A DNA stretch of 64,000 nt from CAVYXK01 sp963708245 (GCA_963708245.1 OY970201.1:372001-436000), one strand, 5' to 3'. Shown: positions 53,325-63,375, numbered from the stretch's first letter. A program made the numbers and translations. Notes: a model not told the origin generated them from the sequence alone.

Positions 53325-54041
53325 AAACAGCCACTCCGCCTCTGAATGCACGAAGGCCGAGCACCCACCTGCCAAAGCGAAGGGCGGATGTCAGCACGCA
53401 CAGCCGCCTTGCCAGCGGGACCAAACTGAGGATACAGAACCCCAAGGACGCCGACCGTCAACCCATTGATCTAGCTTCCGTTCCCGGCAACCTAATATCC
53501 GTCCAGGTCCCTCAGCCAGCGCTGATCGGGTGACCGTCACCATCCAGCCCGTCACCAGTCCTGTCGATGCCATGGTCACCGGTCAGATGGTCGATGGTCA
53601 GCAGCACGATCAGTGCATTGCGACAATCGCGCGCATTGCCGTTTGATCGTGCAAAACGCGCCACGCGCAACCGCGCAGCCATACACACCGGGGACCCTAC
53701 GCAACCATGACCGTCGGGTGGTCGCTGATCGAGTTTCACAAAGTCAGGCTTCGTTGTTGTTGTTATTATCATTCGGGGCCCCGGATCGTAAGCGAGGGGT
53801 GGGCCGGACAGGCCGCCAGAGCGACACCCGAAAAGGGGACCCTATGACCCGTGAGGGGGCCGGGGGTGGTCTGGTCGATTTCCCAGAATGGGGGGCATGG
53901 GTCGCCACAAAACGGGTCCCATCCAGCGGGGCGCACTCCAGGGTGGTGCAATCGGGGTGGTCGTCGGGGTGGTTACCGCACGGTCACCATCCGGAGTTCA
54001 ATAGGAAAATCAAAGAGTTGGCCAGATCGTGCCGGCAGGAA
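53325..54041. other. Non-coding stretch beside tRNA-Ala
   Basis: About 700 bases without a supportable gene. GGGGTGG-type G-rich motifs recur near 53850-53980. Its place next to a tRNA makes it a possible old integration boundary, but I found no repeated tRNA 3' end in the window. Confidence 0.25.
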
Positions 54042-54114
54042 TGGAGCCAAGGGGAGTCGAACCCCTGACCTCCTGAATGCCATTCAGGCGCTCTCCCAAC
54101 TGAGCTATGGCCCC
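54042..54114 (-). tRNA. tRNA-Ala (anticodon GGC)
   Basis: On the minus strand the acceptor GGGGCCA pairs with TGGCTCC (one G-T pair), the D-arm is GCTCAGTTGGGAGAGC, the anticodon stem CCTGA/TCAGG encloses ATGGCAT with anticodon GGC, and the T-arm AGGGGTTCGACTCCCCT is canonical. 73 nt; the CCA end is not encoded. Confidence 0.97.
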
Positions 54115-54249
54115 GGCCGATTTGGGAGGCGGCATATAGACGCCGCCGGGCTGCCCGATCAAGGGCGCACCTGTCGCCTCTGCGGGCTCCGCGCATGGAC
54201 AAGTGCGCGTGGGCTCCGATCCGGCGGGATGCGGCCGATGCCGGAGCAG

Positions 54250-54427
54250 CCCTCACCCGGTTCGCTTCGCGAGATCCTCACCCGCGAAGCGAGAGAAGTG
54301 GGTGAGGTGCGGTAGTGCTCTAGAGCACGGTCAAGGTGACCGGAATTGGCAGCGAGTCGCAGCTCCGGCCCGGGACCCTCACCCGCCGCGCTGCCGCGCG
54401 GCGACCTCTCCCGCAGCGCGGGAGAGG
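54250..54427. repeat. Cluster of REP-like hairpins
   Basis: Two palindromes: CCTCACCC (54251) with GGGTGAGG (54300), enclosing CGCTTCGCG/CGCGAAGCG; and CCTCTCCCGC with GCGGGAGAGG at 54405-54427. The second shares arms with 26801-26823. They lie downstream of hpnH and may protect or end its transcript. Confidence 0.6.
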
Positions 54428-54436
54428 TGTAAGGGT

Positions 54437-55591
54437 CTAGTCCCCTGCTTCTGCCGCGGTCGCCCGCTTGCTCTCCCGGATCCTTCCGAGTTCCTGCTCC
54501 ACGTGGCGGCTGAAGACATATTCCGCCGGTCTCTGCCCGTCCAAGGGGATTTCCGGCGCCATGGGCCCGTCCGTCCGGATGCCGCGAATAGCCTGCGCAG
54601 CCGCCTTCCATGGACGGCGGATGGTCTCAGTCACCGCGGTCGACTCATAGCCGGAATGCACCATGCAGTCGGCGCATTTCTCGTAGTTGCCGGTGCCGTA
54701 CTTATCCCAGTCCGTCTCTTCCATCAGCTCGCGGAACGTCTTTGCGTACCCCTCGCCCAGCAAGTAGCAGGGCCGCTGCCAGCCGAAATAGTTGCGAGTG
54801 GGATTGCCCCATGGGGTGCAATGGAAACTTTGGTTCCCGGCCAGGAAGTCCAGGAACATGGACGACTGATTGAACGCCCATTTCCGCTTCCCCGCGCCCT
54901 TCCCCTGGCGCGCGAAAATGCTCCGGAACAATTCCTTTGTCTTGCGCCGGTTGAGGAAATGCTGCTGGTCCGGCGCTCGCTCATACGCATAGCCGGGAGA
55001 GACGCTGATCCCGTCAAGCCCCATCGCCATCGCGTCGTCGAAGAACCCTGCTACTCGCGCCGGCTCGGCACCGTCGAACAGCGTAGCGTTGATGATCACT
55101 CTAAATCCCGCCCGCTTGGCGGCCCCGATGGCGGCAACGGCACGGTCGTACACGCCGTCCTGGCACACCGAGCGGTCGTGGTCCTGACGATCGCCGTCCA
55201 GATGCACCGACCAAGTGAAATATGGCCCGGGCTTGAAGAGATGCATCTTCTTCTCGAGCAGCAGGGCATTCGTGCAGACGATCACAAATTTTCGCCGGGC
55301 GATGGCACCGGCAACGATCTGCTCGATTTCCCGGTGCAACAGCGGCTCGCCGCCGGCCAGAACCACCACCGGTGCGCCGCATTCATCGACCAATTCCAGG
55401 CATTCGGCGACAGACAGGCGTTGGTTCAGGATCTCGGCCGGGTAGTCGATCTTCCCGCAACCGGCGCAGGCCAGATTGCAACGGAACAGCGGCTCTAGCA
55501 TCAGCACCAGCGGGTAACGCTTGCGCCCGGTCAGGTGCTGGCGGAGGACATAGGCGCCGACCCGCAGCGCCTGATTCAGGGGAACAGCCAT
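54437..55591 (-). CDS. hpnH: Adenosyl-hopene transferase HpnH (radical SAM)
   Basis: 384 aa radical-SAM enzyme that adds a 5'-deoxyadenosyl group to diploptene, the first step of extended hopanoid side chains. Start at 55591 (MAVPLNQALRVGAYVLRQHL); the longer frame overlaps ispH. The cluster motif is CNLACAGC (Cys 38, 42, 45), followed by VVVLAGGEPLLHREI. NYFGWQRPCYLLGEGYAKTF and GNYEKCADCMVHSGYE near the C-terminus are typical of HpnH. It is 13 bases downstream of ispH. Confidence 0.93.
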   Translation of the reverse strand: MAVPLNQALRVGAYVLRQHLTGRKRYPLVLMLEPLFRCNLACAGCGKIDYPAEILNQRLSVAECLELVDECGAPVVVLAGGEPLLHREIEQIVAGAIARRKFVIVCTNALLLEKKMHLFKPGPYFTWSVHLDGDRQDHDRSVCQDGVYDRAVAAIGAAKRAGFRVIINATLFDGAEPARVAGFFDDAMAMGLDGISVSPGYAYERAPDQQHFLNRRKTKELFRSIFARQGKGAGKRKWAFNQSSMFLDFLAGNQSFHCTPWGNPTRNYFGWQRPCYLLGEGYAKTFRELMEETDWDKYGTGNYEKCADCMVHSGYESTAVTETIRRPWKAAAQAIRGIRTDGPMAPEIPLDGQRPAEYVFSRHVEQELGRIRESKRATAAEAGD

Positions 55592-55604
55592 CGCAGTTCT
55601 TCCG

Positions 55605-56540
55605 TTAGTCCGCAGCGTCGGCGAGTTGGGCGGGGAAGCGGAAACGCACGTCCTCGGCCACGCCGGCCAGGGTGGAGATATCGATTTCGCCGAACTGGCG
55701 TAACCCCTCCAGCACGCCTTGCACCAGAGTCTCAGGGGCTGACGCGCCGGCGGTGACACCGACCAACTCGACGCTCGCAAACCACTCGGCGCGCAGCGCG
55801 GCGGCATCGTCGATCAGGTAGGACGGCTTTCCGAGTTCTTCGCCGATCTCGCGCAAGCGGTTGGAGTTGGAAGAATTCTTCGAGCCGACGACCAGGATGG
55901 TATCGACCGCCTTGGCCAATTCCCGTACCGCCTGCTGGCGGTTCTGCGTCGCGTAGCAGATGTCGCGCACGTCGGGGCCGACGATTGCGGGGAAGCGCGC
56001 TTTCAGCGCCGCGATGATTCCGCGCGTGTCATCGACGGACAACGTGGTCTGGGTGATGTAGGCCAGCTTCTCGGGATCACGGACCACCAGCCTTGCCACG
56101 TCCGCGGTGGTTTGCACCAGGTGCACCGTGCCTTCGATCTGGCCGATCGTGCCCTCGACCTCGGCGTGCCCGGCATGGCCCACCAGCACGATCTCGCGTC
56201 CTTGCGCGGCGTAGCGCCGGCCCTCGTTGTGGACCTTGGCAACCAGCGGACATGTGGCGTTGATCACCGGCAGTCCGCGCTCGCGTGCCAGGTCTTCGAC
56301 CCGGCGGGCAACTCCGTGGGCGGAGAACACGGTCATGGCGCCGGGCGGGATTTCGGTCAGTTCATCCACGAACACGGCGCCGCGTGTGCGCAGATCCTCC
56401 ACGACGTGACGGTTGTGCACAATTTCGTGACGTACGTAGATCGGCGGACCGTATTTCCGCAGCGCCCGTTCGACGATCTCGATCGCCCGCTCCACCCCGG
56501 CGCAGAAGCCGCGAGGTTGGGCCAAGACAACGCGCAGCAT
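55605..56540 (-). CDS. ispH: 4-hydroxy-3-methylbut-2-enyl diphosphate reductase
   Basis: Last enzyme of the MEP pathway, making IPP and DMAPP with a [4Fe-4S] cluster. The three Cys ligands are visible in QPRGFCAGV (Cys 13), INATCPLV (Cys 97) and RDICYATQNRQ (Cys 195). I choose the ATG at 56540 (311 aa), because GGAG lies six bases before it; another ATG two codons upstream abuts the same site. It starts the minus-strand pair with hpnH and is divergent from ispA. Confidence 0.95.
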   Translation of the reverse strand: MLRVVLAQPRGFCAGVERAIEIVERALRKYGPPIYVRHEIVHNRHVVEDLRTRGAVFVDELTEIPPGAMTVFSAHGVARRVEDLARERGLPVINATCPLVAKVHNEGRRYAAQGREIVLVGHAGHAEVEGTIGQIEGTVHLVQTTADVARLVVRDPEKLAYITQTTLSVDDTRGIIAALKARFPAIVGPDVRDICYATQNRQQAVRELAKAVDTILVVGSKNSSNSNRLREIGEELGKPSYLIDDAAALRAEWFASVELVGVTAGASAPETLVQGVLEGLRQFGEIDISTLAGVAEDVRFRFPAQLADAAD

Positions 56541-56831
56541 GCTCATCTCCAGCCCCGAATACCCAAGCTCTGGCGTCGGATATGGCACGCACTCGGCACT
56601 GCGACAATCCTCTGCGCTGACCCCCGGGTCACCGATTGGCAATCGGCTTGCAGCTCAGGTAAAGCCCAGATTCGCCGTTGCCAGCGGGGTGCATCGTACC
56701 CGGCAGGTTGTGGCAGATGTGCCACAGTGTGTATGCTGCGTATCCGACTAGCAGGCTGCCTGGGCTTTGCAACCCGATATGACTCTGCCAGTGGGGTGGA
56801 AACGGGTTGAGCAAGGGGTGGTCCAACGCGC

Positions 56832-57737
56832 ATGAGTGCGACCTTGGCTGGCATCGATCTCACCGCTGCGCTGGCGCGTTCGGTTGGGACCGTCGAGGCG
56901 GCGCTCGACACGCTACTGCCCGAACTCGAAGGCCCAGAGGCACGGCTTGCGGAGGCGATGCGCTACGCCGCGCTCGGTGCCGGCAAGCGGCTGCGCGCCT
57001 TCCTGGTGATGGAGAGTGCCGCGCTGTTTTCGGTCTCGGAGACGTCCGCTGCCCGAGTCGCTGCCGCGATCGAAATGCTGCACGCCTATTCACTGGTGCA
57101 TGACGATCTGCCGGCGATGGATGACGACGACCTGCGCCGCGGCCGGCCCTCGACGCACCGCGCCTTCGACGAGGCGACCGCCATTCTCGCCGGCGACGCT
57201 TTGCAGGCGCGCGCCTTTGAACTGCTGGCCGAAGCCGACACGCATTCCGACCCGCAGGCGCGTTGCGAACTGGTCACCGCGTTCGGTGCAGCGGTCGGCG
57301 CGCGCGGCATGGTCGGCGGCCAGATGATCGATATTTTGACCGAGGGCGAAGACCTCGATGCCGTCCAGGTCACGCGGCTGCAGGCGCTCAAGACCGGGCG
57401 GTTGATCCAGTTCTGCGCTGAGGCCGGCGCCATCCTCGGCCGCGCGCCGCTTGCCCAGCGCCATCACTTGGCGGCCTATGGGCGCGATCTTGGTGCAGCC
57501 TTCCAGATCGCGGACGATCTACTGGACGCGGAAGGCACCACAGAAGAGACCGGCAAGACCGCCGGCAAGGATGCCGCCGCCGGAAAGGCCACCATGGTCG
57601 CAGTGCTGGGGCCCGAGCGCGCGCGGGCGCAGGCCGAGATGCTGTCCCGGCAGGCGGCTCGGCACCTGGAAAGCTTTGGTGAGCGGGCGCTTCTGCTGCG
57701 GGCCCTCGCCGCCCATGTCGTGTCGCGGCGGAACTGA
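56832..57737 (+). CDS. ispA: Farnesyl diphosphate synthase / short-chain polyprenyl synthase
   Basis: 301 aa. First Asp-rich motif DDLPAMDDDDLRRGRPS (~91-107), GAGKRLRAFLV upstream of it, and second motif FQIADDLLDAEG near 235. Two residues before the first motif are Val-His, which suits C15 products. It supplies farnesyl diphosphate for squalene and hopene. dxs follows after 41 bases. Confidence 0.92.
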   Translation: MSATLAGIDLTAALARSVGTVEAALDTLLPELEGPEARLAEAMRYAALGAGKRLRAFLVMESAALFSVSETSAARVAAAIEMLHAYSLVHDDLPAMDDDDLRRGRPSTHRAFDEATAILAGDALQARAFELLAEADTHSDPQARCELVTAFGAAVGARGMVGGQMIDILTEGEDLDAVQVTRLQALKTGRLIQFCAEAGAILGRAPLAQRHHLAAYGRDLGAAFQIADDLLDAEGTTEETGKTAGKDAAAGKATMVAVLGPERARAQAEMLSRQAARHLESFGERALLLRALAAHVVSRRN

Positions 57738-57778
57738 GGTCCCCATGACACCAACGAAATCATGAGCGCGGGGGAATC

Positions 57779-59758
57779 ATGAGCACAGTGAAAACGCCGC
57801 TGCTCGACCGCGTGTGCACGCCGGCCGATCTCCGCAATTTCTCGGGCGAGCAGTTGCGCCAACTTGCCGACGAGTTGCGCGCGGAGACCATCGACGTGGT
57901 CTCGGTCACCGGCGGCCATCTAGGCTCGGCGCTTGGCGTGGTGGAGCTGACGGTAGCGCTGCATGCGGTGTTCGACACCCCGCGCGACCGACTGCTGTGG
58001 GATGTCGGGCACCAGGCCTATCCGCACAAGATTCTGACCGGGCGCCGTGACCGCATCCGAACCTTGCGCCAGGGCGGCGGGCTCTCCGGCTTCACGCGTC
58101 GCGTTGAAAGCGAATACGACCCGTTCGGCGCCGCCCATTCGTCCACATCGATCTCCGCCGGGCTCGGCATGGCGGTGGCGCGCGATCTGAGGAACGCGCG
58201 CTATGCGGCGGCGGACGAGAACGAGCGGGAGCGGTTCGCATTGGCCCCCGACGACCGCAACGTGGTCTGCGTCATCGGCGACGGGGCAATGAGCGCCGGC
58301 ATGGCGTACGAGGCCATGAACAATGCCGGCGACCGGCGTACGCGCCTGATCGTCGTGCTGAACGACAATGACATGTCGATCGCTCCGCCGGTCGGCGCGA
58401 TGAGCGCTTATCTGTCGCGGTTGATGTCCTCGCAGAGCTTCCTTGGCCTGCGCGACCTCGGCATCAAGATGGCGCGGCGCTTCCCGCGCGGCATCGAGCG
58501 TACCGCGCGCCGGGCGGAGGAGTATGCGCGTGGCATGCTGACCGGCGGCACGCTGTTCGAGGAGCTGGGGTTCTATTACTTGGGCCCGATCGACGGACAC
58601 AATCTGGACCACCTGCTGCCGGTGCTACGCAACGTGCGCGAGGCGGACGAGCAGGGCCCGATCCTGCTGCATGTCATCACCAAGAAGGGCAAGGGTTACC
58701 CGCTGGCCGAGGCATCGGCGGACAAACTGCACAGCGTCTCCAAGTTCAATGTTGTCACCGGCGAGCAGGCCAAGGCACCGCCAGGACCGCCGGCCTACAC
58801 CAAGGTCTTCGCCGAGGCGCTGATTGCCGAAGCGGAACGCGATCCGGATATCGTCGCGATCACGGCGGCGATGCCTTCCGGCACCGGGCTCGATCGGTTC
58901 GCCAAGCACTTCCCCGACCGTTGCTTCGATGTCGGTATTGCCGAACAGCACGCCGTTACCTTCGCCGCCGGCCTCGCCTGCGAGGGGATGAAGCCGTTCT
59001 GTGCGATCTACTCGACCTTCCTGCAACGCGCTTACGACCAGGTGGTGCACGACGTCGCCATCCAGGGCCTGCCGGTGCGCTTCGCGATGGACCGGGCCGG
59101 CCCGGTCGGTGCCGATGGGGCGACCCATGCCGGTAGTTTCGATGTGACCTATCTGGGCTGCCTGCCCGGGTTCGTGCTGATGGCGCCGGCGGATGAGGGC
59201 GAGCTGGTGCACGCCGTCGCCACCGCGGTCAGCATCAACGACCGGCCTAGTGCCTTTCGCTATCCCCGCGGCGAGGGCCTGGGGGTAAAGCTGCCGGACG
59301 CCCCGCAGGTGTGGCCGATCGGCAAAGGCCGGCTGATCCGCGAAGGCAACAACATTGCGATCATCTCGTACGGCACCCGGCTCGCCGATTCGCTGAAGGC
59401 GGCCGACGAATTGGCGGCGCGGGGGTTGCCGGCCACTGTGGTCGATGCGCGGTTCGCCAAACCGCTGGACGCCGCCCTGATCGAGCAGGTCGCCAGGCAT
59501 CATGAAGTGCTGATCACGATCGAGGAAGCATCGATCGGTGGGTTTGGCTCAGCCGTGCTGCATCACCTCGCCTGGAAGGGGCTGTTGGACCATGGGCTGA
59601 AGGTCCGGCCGATGGTACTGCCTGACAAGTTCATCGACCACGACTCGCAAGCAAAGCAGCTTGCCGAAGCCGGGCTGACCGCCAAGGACATTGTCGCCAC
59701 GGCGCTTTGTGCGCTGGGAGCGGAGAGCAGGCTCGAACAGGCCGCTCGCGTCGGATGA
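57779..59758 (+). CDS. dxs: 1-deoxy-D-xylulose-5-phosphate synthase
   Basis: 659 aa thiamine-diphosphate enzyme that starts the MEP pathway from pyruvate and glyceraldehyde 3-phosphate. Motifs: TGGHLGSALGVVELTVALH, DVGHQAYPHKILTGR, thiamine motif GDGAMSAGMAYEAMNNAG, IDGHNLDHLLP, and DVGIAEQHAVTFAAGLAC with the catalytic Glu. Length is typical. GGGGG lies a few bases before the ATG. hpnI follows seven bases after the stop. Confidence 0.96.
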   Translation: MSTVKTPLLDRVCTPADLRNFSGEQLRQLADELRAETIDVVSVTGGHLGSALGVVELTVALHAVFDTPRDRLLWDVGHQAYPHKILTGRRDRIRTLRQGGGLSGFTRRVESEYDPFGAAHSSTSISAGLGMAVARDLRNARYAAADENERERFALAPDDRNVVCVIGDGAMSAGMAYEAMNNAGDRRTRLIVVLNDNDMSIAPPVGAMSAYLSRLMSSQSFLGLRDLGIKMARRFPRGIERTARRAEEYARGMLTGGTLFEELGFYYLGPIDGHNLDHLLPVLRNVREADEQGPILLHVITKKGKGYPLAEASADKLHSVSKFNVVTGEQAKAPPGPPAYTKVFAEALIAEAERDPDIVAITAAMPSGTGLDRFAKHFPDRCFDVGIAEQHAVTFAAGLACEGMKPFCAIYSTFLQRAYDQVVHDVAIQGLPVRFAMDRAGPVGADGATHAGSFDVTYLGCLPGFVLMAPADEGELVHAVATAVSINDRPSAFRYPRGEGLGVKLPDAPQVWPIGKGRLIREGNNIAIISYGTRLADSLKAADELAARGLPATVVDARFAKPLDAALIEQVARHHEVLITIEEASIGGFGSAVLHHLAWKGLLDHGLKVRPMVLPDKFIDHDSQAKQLAEAGLTAKDIVATALCALGAESRLEQAARVG

Positions 59759-59765
59759 GCCCGCC

Positions 59766-60935
59766 ATGGCTACCCTGGCCGCCTTCGCCATGGGGCTCGC
59801 CATCGTCGCCATGCTGCAATGTCTGGCCGGATGGGTGGCTGTCGTCCGGTTCGCGGCGCGGCCACGTCGGCCGGTACACCTGCACCCGCCGATCACGATC
59901 CTGAAGCCGCTGCATGGCGACGAGCCGCTGCTGGAGGAGGGGCTGGAGACGCTCTGTCGGCAGCACTATCCCGTCTATCAGGTGGTGTTCGGCGTGCAGC
60001 AGGCGGCCGATCCGGCGGCCGGCGTCGTGCGGCGGCTGCAATCGCGCTTTCCCGGCCGCGACCTGAAGCTGGTGGTAGATCCGACGCAGCACGGTCGCAA
60101 CCAAAAGGTTAGCAACCTGATCAATATGCTGCCCCTCGCCCGACACGAGGTGATCGTGATCGCGGACTCCGACCTGCACGTGGCGCCGGATTATCTTGAG
60201 CGGCTCTCGGCGGAATTGGAGCCACCAGCAACTGGGGTGGTCACCACGCTCTATGTCGGGCTGCCGGCAACACGGTGTTTTCCCGCCCTGCTCGGCGCCA
60301 CCTGGATCACGCATTGCTTCCTGCCTGGGGCGCTGCTGTCGCGCCAGCTCGGACGCCGGGACTGTCTCGGCGCAACCATGGCGCTGCGGCGCGACACGCT
60401 GCGGCGCATCGGCGGGCTGGACGCATTGGTCGATCACCTAGCGGACGACAATGCGCTCGGGCGTCTGGTCCAGGGGATCGGGCTAGCGGTGGGGTTGGCC
60501 GACACGGTGCCGTTGACGACGGTCGGCGAAACGCGGCTTGCCGCGCTGTTCCGCCACGAACTGCGTTGGGCGCGCACAATCCGCGCCCTGGCGCCGCTGC
60601 CGTTCGCCGCGTCGGTGCTGCAATACCCCATCTTCTGGGCGTTGCTCGCCGCGCTGCTGGCGCCGACGGCGGGGTGGGCTTGGGGCGGCGTGTGCGTGGC
60701 CTGGGCGATCCGCTCGGTGGCGGCGCGTGGGGTCGATCGCGCGCTGGGTCGGGTGGTGGCGACCCCCCTGCCCTCCCCCGCGCTCTGGCTTCTGCCGCTG
60801 CGGGAGCTTATGTCGGTCGCGGTGATGATCGCGAGTTATGGCGGAACGTGGGTGGAGTGGCGCGGCACCACCCTGGAGGCCGACGGCCCGGCCAAGGTGC
60901 CGGCCGGGTTCGAGAGGGACGGATATTCGAGATGA
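59766..60935 (+). CDS. hpnI: Hopanoid glycosyltransferase HpnI
   Basis: 389 aa. Start at 59766, just after dxs. One N-terminal helix, a GT2 fold (PPITILKPLHGDEPLLEEGL, VIVIADSDLHVAPDYL with the D-x-D, DDNALGRLVQGIGL, and RHELRWARTIR matching the Q/RxxRW motif), and two C-terminal helices. HpnI adds N-acetylglucosamine to bacteriohopanetetrol. The stop overlaps the hpnJ start (ATGA). Confidence 0.92.
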   Translation: MATLAAFAMGLAIVAMLQCLAGWVAVVRFAARPRRPVHLHPPITILKPLHGDEPLLEEGLETLCRQHYPVYQVVFGVQQAADPAAGVVRRLQSRFPGRDLKLVVDPTQHGRNQKVSNLINMLPLARHEVIVIADSDLHVAPDYLERLSAELEPPATGVVTTLYVGLPATRCFPALLGATWITHCFLPGALLSRQLGRRDCLGATMALRRDTLRRIGGLDALVDHLADDNALGRLVQGIGLAVGLADTVPLTTVGETRLAALFRHELRWARTIRALAPLPFAASVLQYPIFWALLAALLAPTAGWAWGGVCVAWAIRSVAARGVDRALGRVVATPLPSPALWLLPLRELMSVAVMIASYGGTWVEWRGTTLEADGPAKVPAGFERDGYSR

Positions 60936-62359
60936 TGAGGACGCTGTTTCTACACCCGCCTTCCTTCGACGGGTTCGATGGCGGCGCCGGCTCACGGTAT
61001 CAGGCGCGGCGGGAGATCCGCTCGTTCTGGTATCCGACATGGTTGGCGCAGCCGGCGGCGCTGGTCGAGGGCAGCAAGCTGATCGACGCGCCGCCGGCGC
61101 GGCTCGGGCTAGATGCGGTGCTGCGCCAGGCGGCGGGGTACGAGCTTTGCGTGACCCATACGTCTACGCCGTCCTTTGCTTCGGACGTGCGGGTGGCGGC
61201 GGCGCTGAAGGACGCCAATCCCGGGCTGAAGATCGGCTTCGTCGGCGCCAAGGTCGCGGTGCAGCCGGAGGAGAGCCTGCGGCAAGGCGCACCGATCGAT
61301 TTCGTAGCGCGCAATGAGTTCGATTTTACGATCAAGGAGATTGCCGAGGGGCGTGACTGGGACGCGGTGGATGGCATTTCCTATCGCGACCGCGACGGCG
61401 CGATCGTGCACAACAAGGATCGCGCCATCCTGGAGGACATGGATCGACTGCCTTTCGTCACCGAGGTGTATAAGCGCGACCTGCGCATCGAGGATTATTT
61501 CATCGGTTACCTGCTCCACCCCTATGTGTCGCTGTACACAGGGCGTGGCTGCAAGTCGCGCTGCACGTTCTGCCTGTGGCCGCAGACTGTGGGGGGGCAT
61601 CGGTACCGGGTGCGCTCGCCGGGACATGTGGCGGAGGAGATCCGGCTGGCGCGTTCGTATTTTCCGCAGGTGAAGGAGTTCTTCTTCGACGACGATACGT
61701 TCACCGACGACCTGCCGCGCGCTGAGCAGATCGCTCGGGAGCTGGGCAAGATGGGGGTCGTGTGGTCGTGTAACGCCAAGGCGAACGTGCCGCGCGAGAC
61801 GCTGAAGGTGCTGAAGGATAACGGGCTGCGGCTGCTGCTGGTGGGGTATGAGAGCGGCAACCAGCAGATCCTGCATAATATCAAGAAGGGAATGCGGATC
61901 GAGGTGGCTCGTCGCTTCACTAAGGATTGTCACGAGTTGGGGATCACGATCCACGGGACGTTCATCCTGGGCCTGCCGGGGGAGACCAAGGAGACGATCG
62001 AGGAGACGATCCGGTTTGCGACGGAGATCAATCCGCATACGATCCAGGTGTCGCTGGCGGCGCCGTATCCGGGGACGTATCTGTACGACCAGGCGGTGCA
62101 GAACGGGTGGCTGGATGCGGCGCACGCCGAGCTGGTGGATGAACACGGCATTCAGATTGCGCCGCTGCACTATCCGCATCTGACGCACACGGAAATCTTC
62201 GAGAATGTGGAGACGTTCTACAAGCGGTTCTATTTCCGCGCGCCGAAGATCGCTGCGATTGTGGGAGAGATGGTCCGCAGCCCGCAGATGATGAAGCGCC
62301 GGCTGCGCGAGGGCGTGGAGTTCTTTCGGTTCCTGCGGGAGCGGCATGAGCCGGCTTAA
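60932..62359 (+). CDS. hpnJ: Hopanoid biosynthesis radical SAM protein HpnJ
   Basis: 475 aa, coupled to hpnI. Residues ~55-180 resemble a cobalamin-binding domain (FASDVRVAAALKDANPGLKI). The radical-SAM cluster is in GRGCKSRCTFCLWPQ (Cys 207, 211, 214), followed by FFFDDDTFTDDLPRAEQI and a C-terminal helical part. HpnJ converts the glycosylated intermediate to the cyclitol ether side chain (by genetic evidence in other bacteria). No hpnK is visible next to it. Confidence 0.93.
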   Translation: MMRTLFLHPPSFDGFDGGAGSRYQARREIRSFWYPTWLAQPAALVEGSKLIDAPPARLGLDAVLRQAAGYELCVTHTSTPSFASDVRVAAALKDANPGLKIGFVGAKVAVQPEESLRQGAPIDFVARNEFDFTIKEIAEGRDWDAVDGISYRDRDGAIVHNKDRAILEDMDRLPFVTEVYKRDLRIEDYFIGYLLHPYVSLYTGRGCKSRCTFCLWPQTVGGHRYRVRSPGHVAEEIRLARSYFPQVKEFFFDDDTFTDDLPRAEQIARELGKMGVVWSCNAKANVPRETLKVLKDNGLRLLLVGYESGNQQILHNIKKGMRIEVARRFTKDCHELGITIHGTFILGLPGETKETIEETIRFATEINPHTIQVSLAAPYPGTYLYDQAVQNGWLDAAHAELVDEHGIQIAPLHYPHLTHTEIFENVETFYKRFYFRAPKIAAIVGEMVRSPQMMKRRLREGVEFFRFLRERHEPA

Positions 62360-63133
62360 GGCTTGCGGGCGGCCGGGGGAGCGAGACGCGGGCGAACGCT
62401 TGGGCCTACACGACGATCCCGACGGTTGCCGAGATCGCGTCGCTGTCGGCGTGATCTGACGGCAAGGGGAATTTGTCGCTCATAATGGTTGCATTCACAT
62501 CAACGGAAGACCAGCCCGGGGGTAGGAGACATACGGATCGGCCCCCCTGGCTGGCGATCGCCATTTCGTGACTACTTACGGAACGAATGGTAGTTACGAT
62601 GCATCCAAACTACCATATGATCGGCTTTTTCCATCGCTTTCCCCAAGAATACTACATTACAGCAACCATCCCATCCATATATTCCATTCGATTGCATAAC
62701 GTGCGGCCTTCAAGGCTGCCTTCACACTCCCTTTCCGACAATCTACACGCGTCGTAACTATATGCCGTCTCATCGGCCTTCGAGGCCGCTTTCCCGCATT
62801 CGGACCGATCTGGGCAGCCCGGGCGATCCGGCGCCAGCTTGGTCGCTTCTACCCCGACCGATGGCAGTATCGCGCAACGCATGCCTCCCCGATCGGCTCC
62901 TTGTAGTATCACCAGCAACCGGTAGGTTGCGGGCTATACTATCACCAGCAACTTACCATCACACCCGCCATGCGATACTCAGCAACCTTCCCGCTTCGTC
63001 TCAGTCTCGCATCCCATACGGCAACCCCGCAGAATAAAGGGCTTTTGCGAGCAATAGGATACAGAAACAACCGACATAAGAGACGGCAGAGACTAACTCC
63101 GTCCGGCTTGGCGCTCCGGCTTTTGTGGCGTGC
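62360..63133. other. Non-coding stretch, locally AT-rich
   Basis: No gene. From about 62560 to 63060 base composition drops well below the surrounding GC content. Short direct repeats occur (TATCACCAGCAAC near 62907 and 62941). It looks like an old, non-native insertion or decayed DNA. Confidence 0.35.
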
Positions 63134-63375
63134 GATCGCGGCGCCTCAGGCGAGGCTCGGGAACGTGCTGGCAACCAACCCCGATCAGCGCCATCCTGGC
63201 CGGCGCTACCCCGACCGGCTGCGGCGCCTCAGGCGACCTCAGGACCGGGCTGGGGGGAGCCTGCCCGGCATGATCCTGGCCGGAGCTATCCCGACCGATC
63301 GCGGCGCCTCGGGCGAGGCTCGGGACCGTGCTGCGGAGCCTGTCCGGCATCGCGCTGGCCGGCCCTGACCCGACC
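63134..63375. repeat. Three degenerate ~80 bp tandem repeats
   Basis: Units at 63134-63216, 63217-63296 and 63297-63375. Each starts near GCGGCGCCTC-GGCGA and ends CTGGCCGG-GCTA-CCCGACC (with variants). They have 83, 80 and 79 bases and diverge mostly in the middle. No long frame is shared, so they seem not to be coding. Confidence 0.7.

Noticed and set aside
54203..55498. 431-codon plus-strand frame opposite hpnH
   Set aside because: Shadow of hpnH, which has the radical-SAM Cys motif and family-specific C-terminus.
62760..63010. Possible CRISPR array suggested by TATCACCAGCAAC repeats
   Set aside because: Only two short, imperfect copies, without regular spacing or cas genes.
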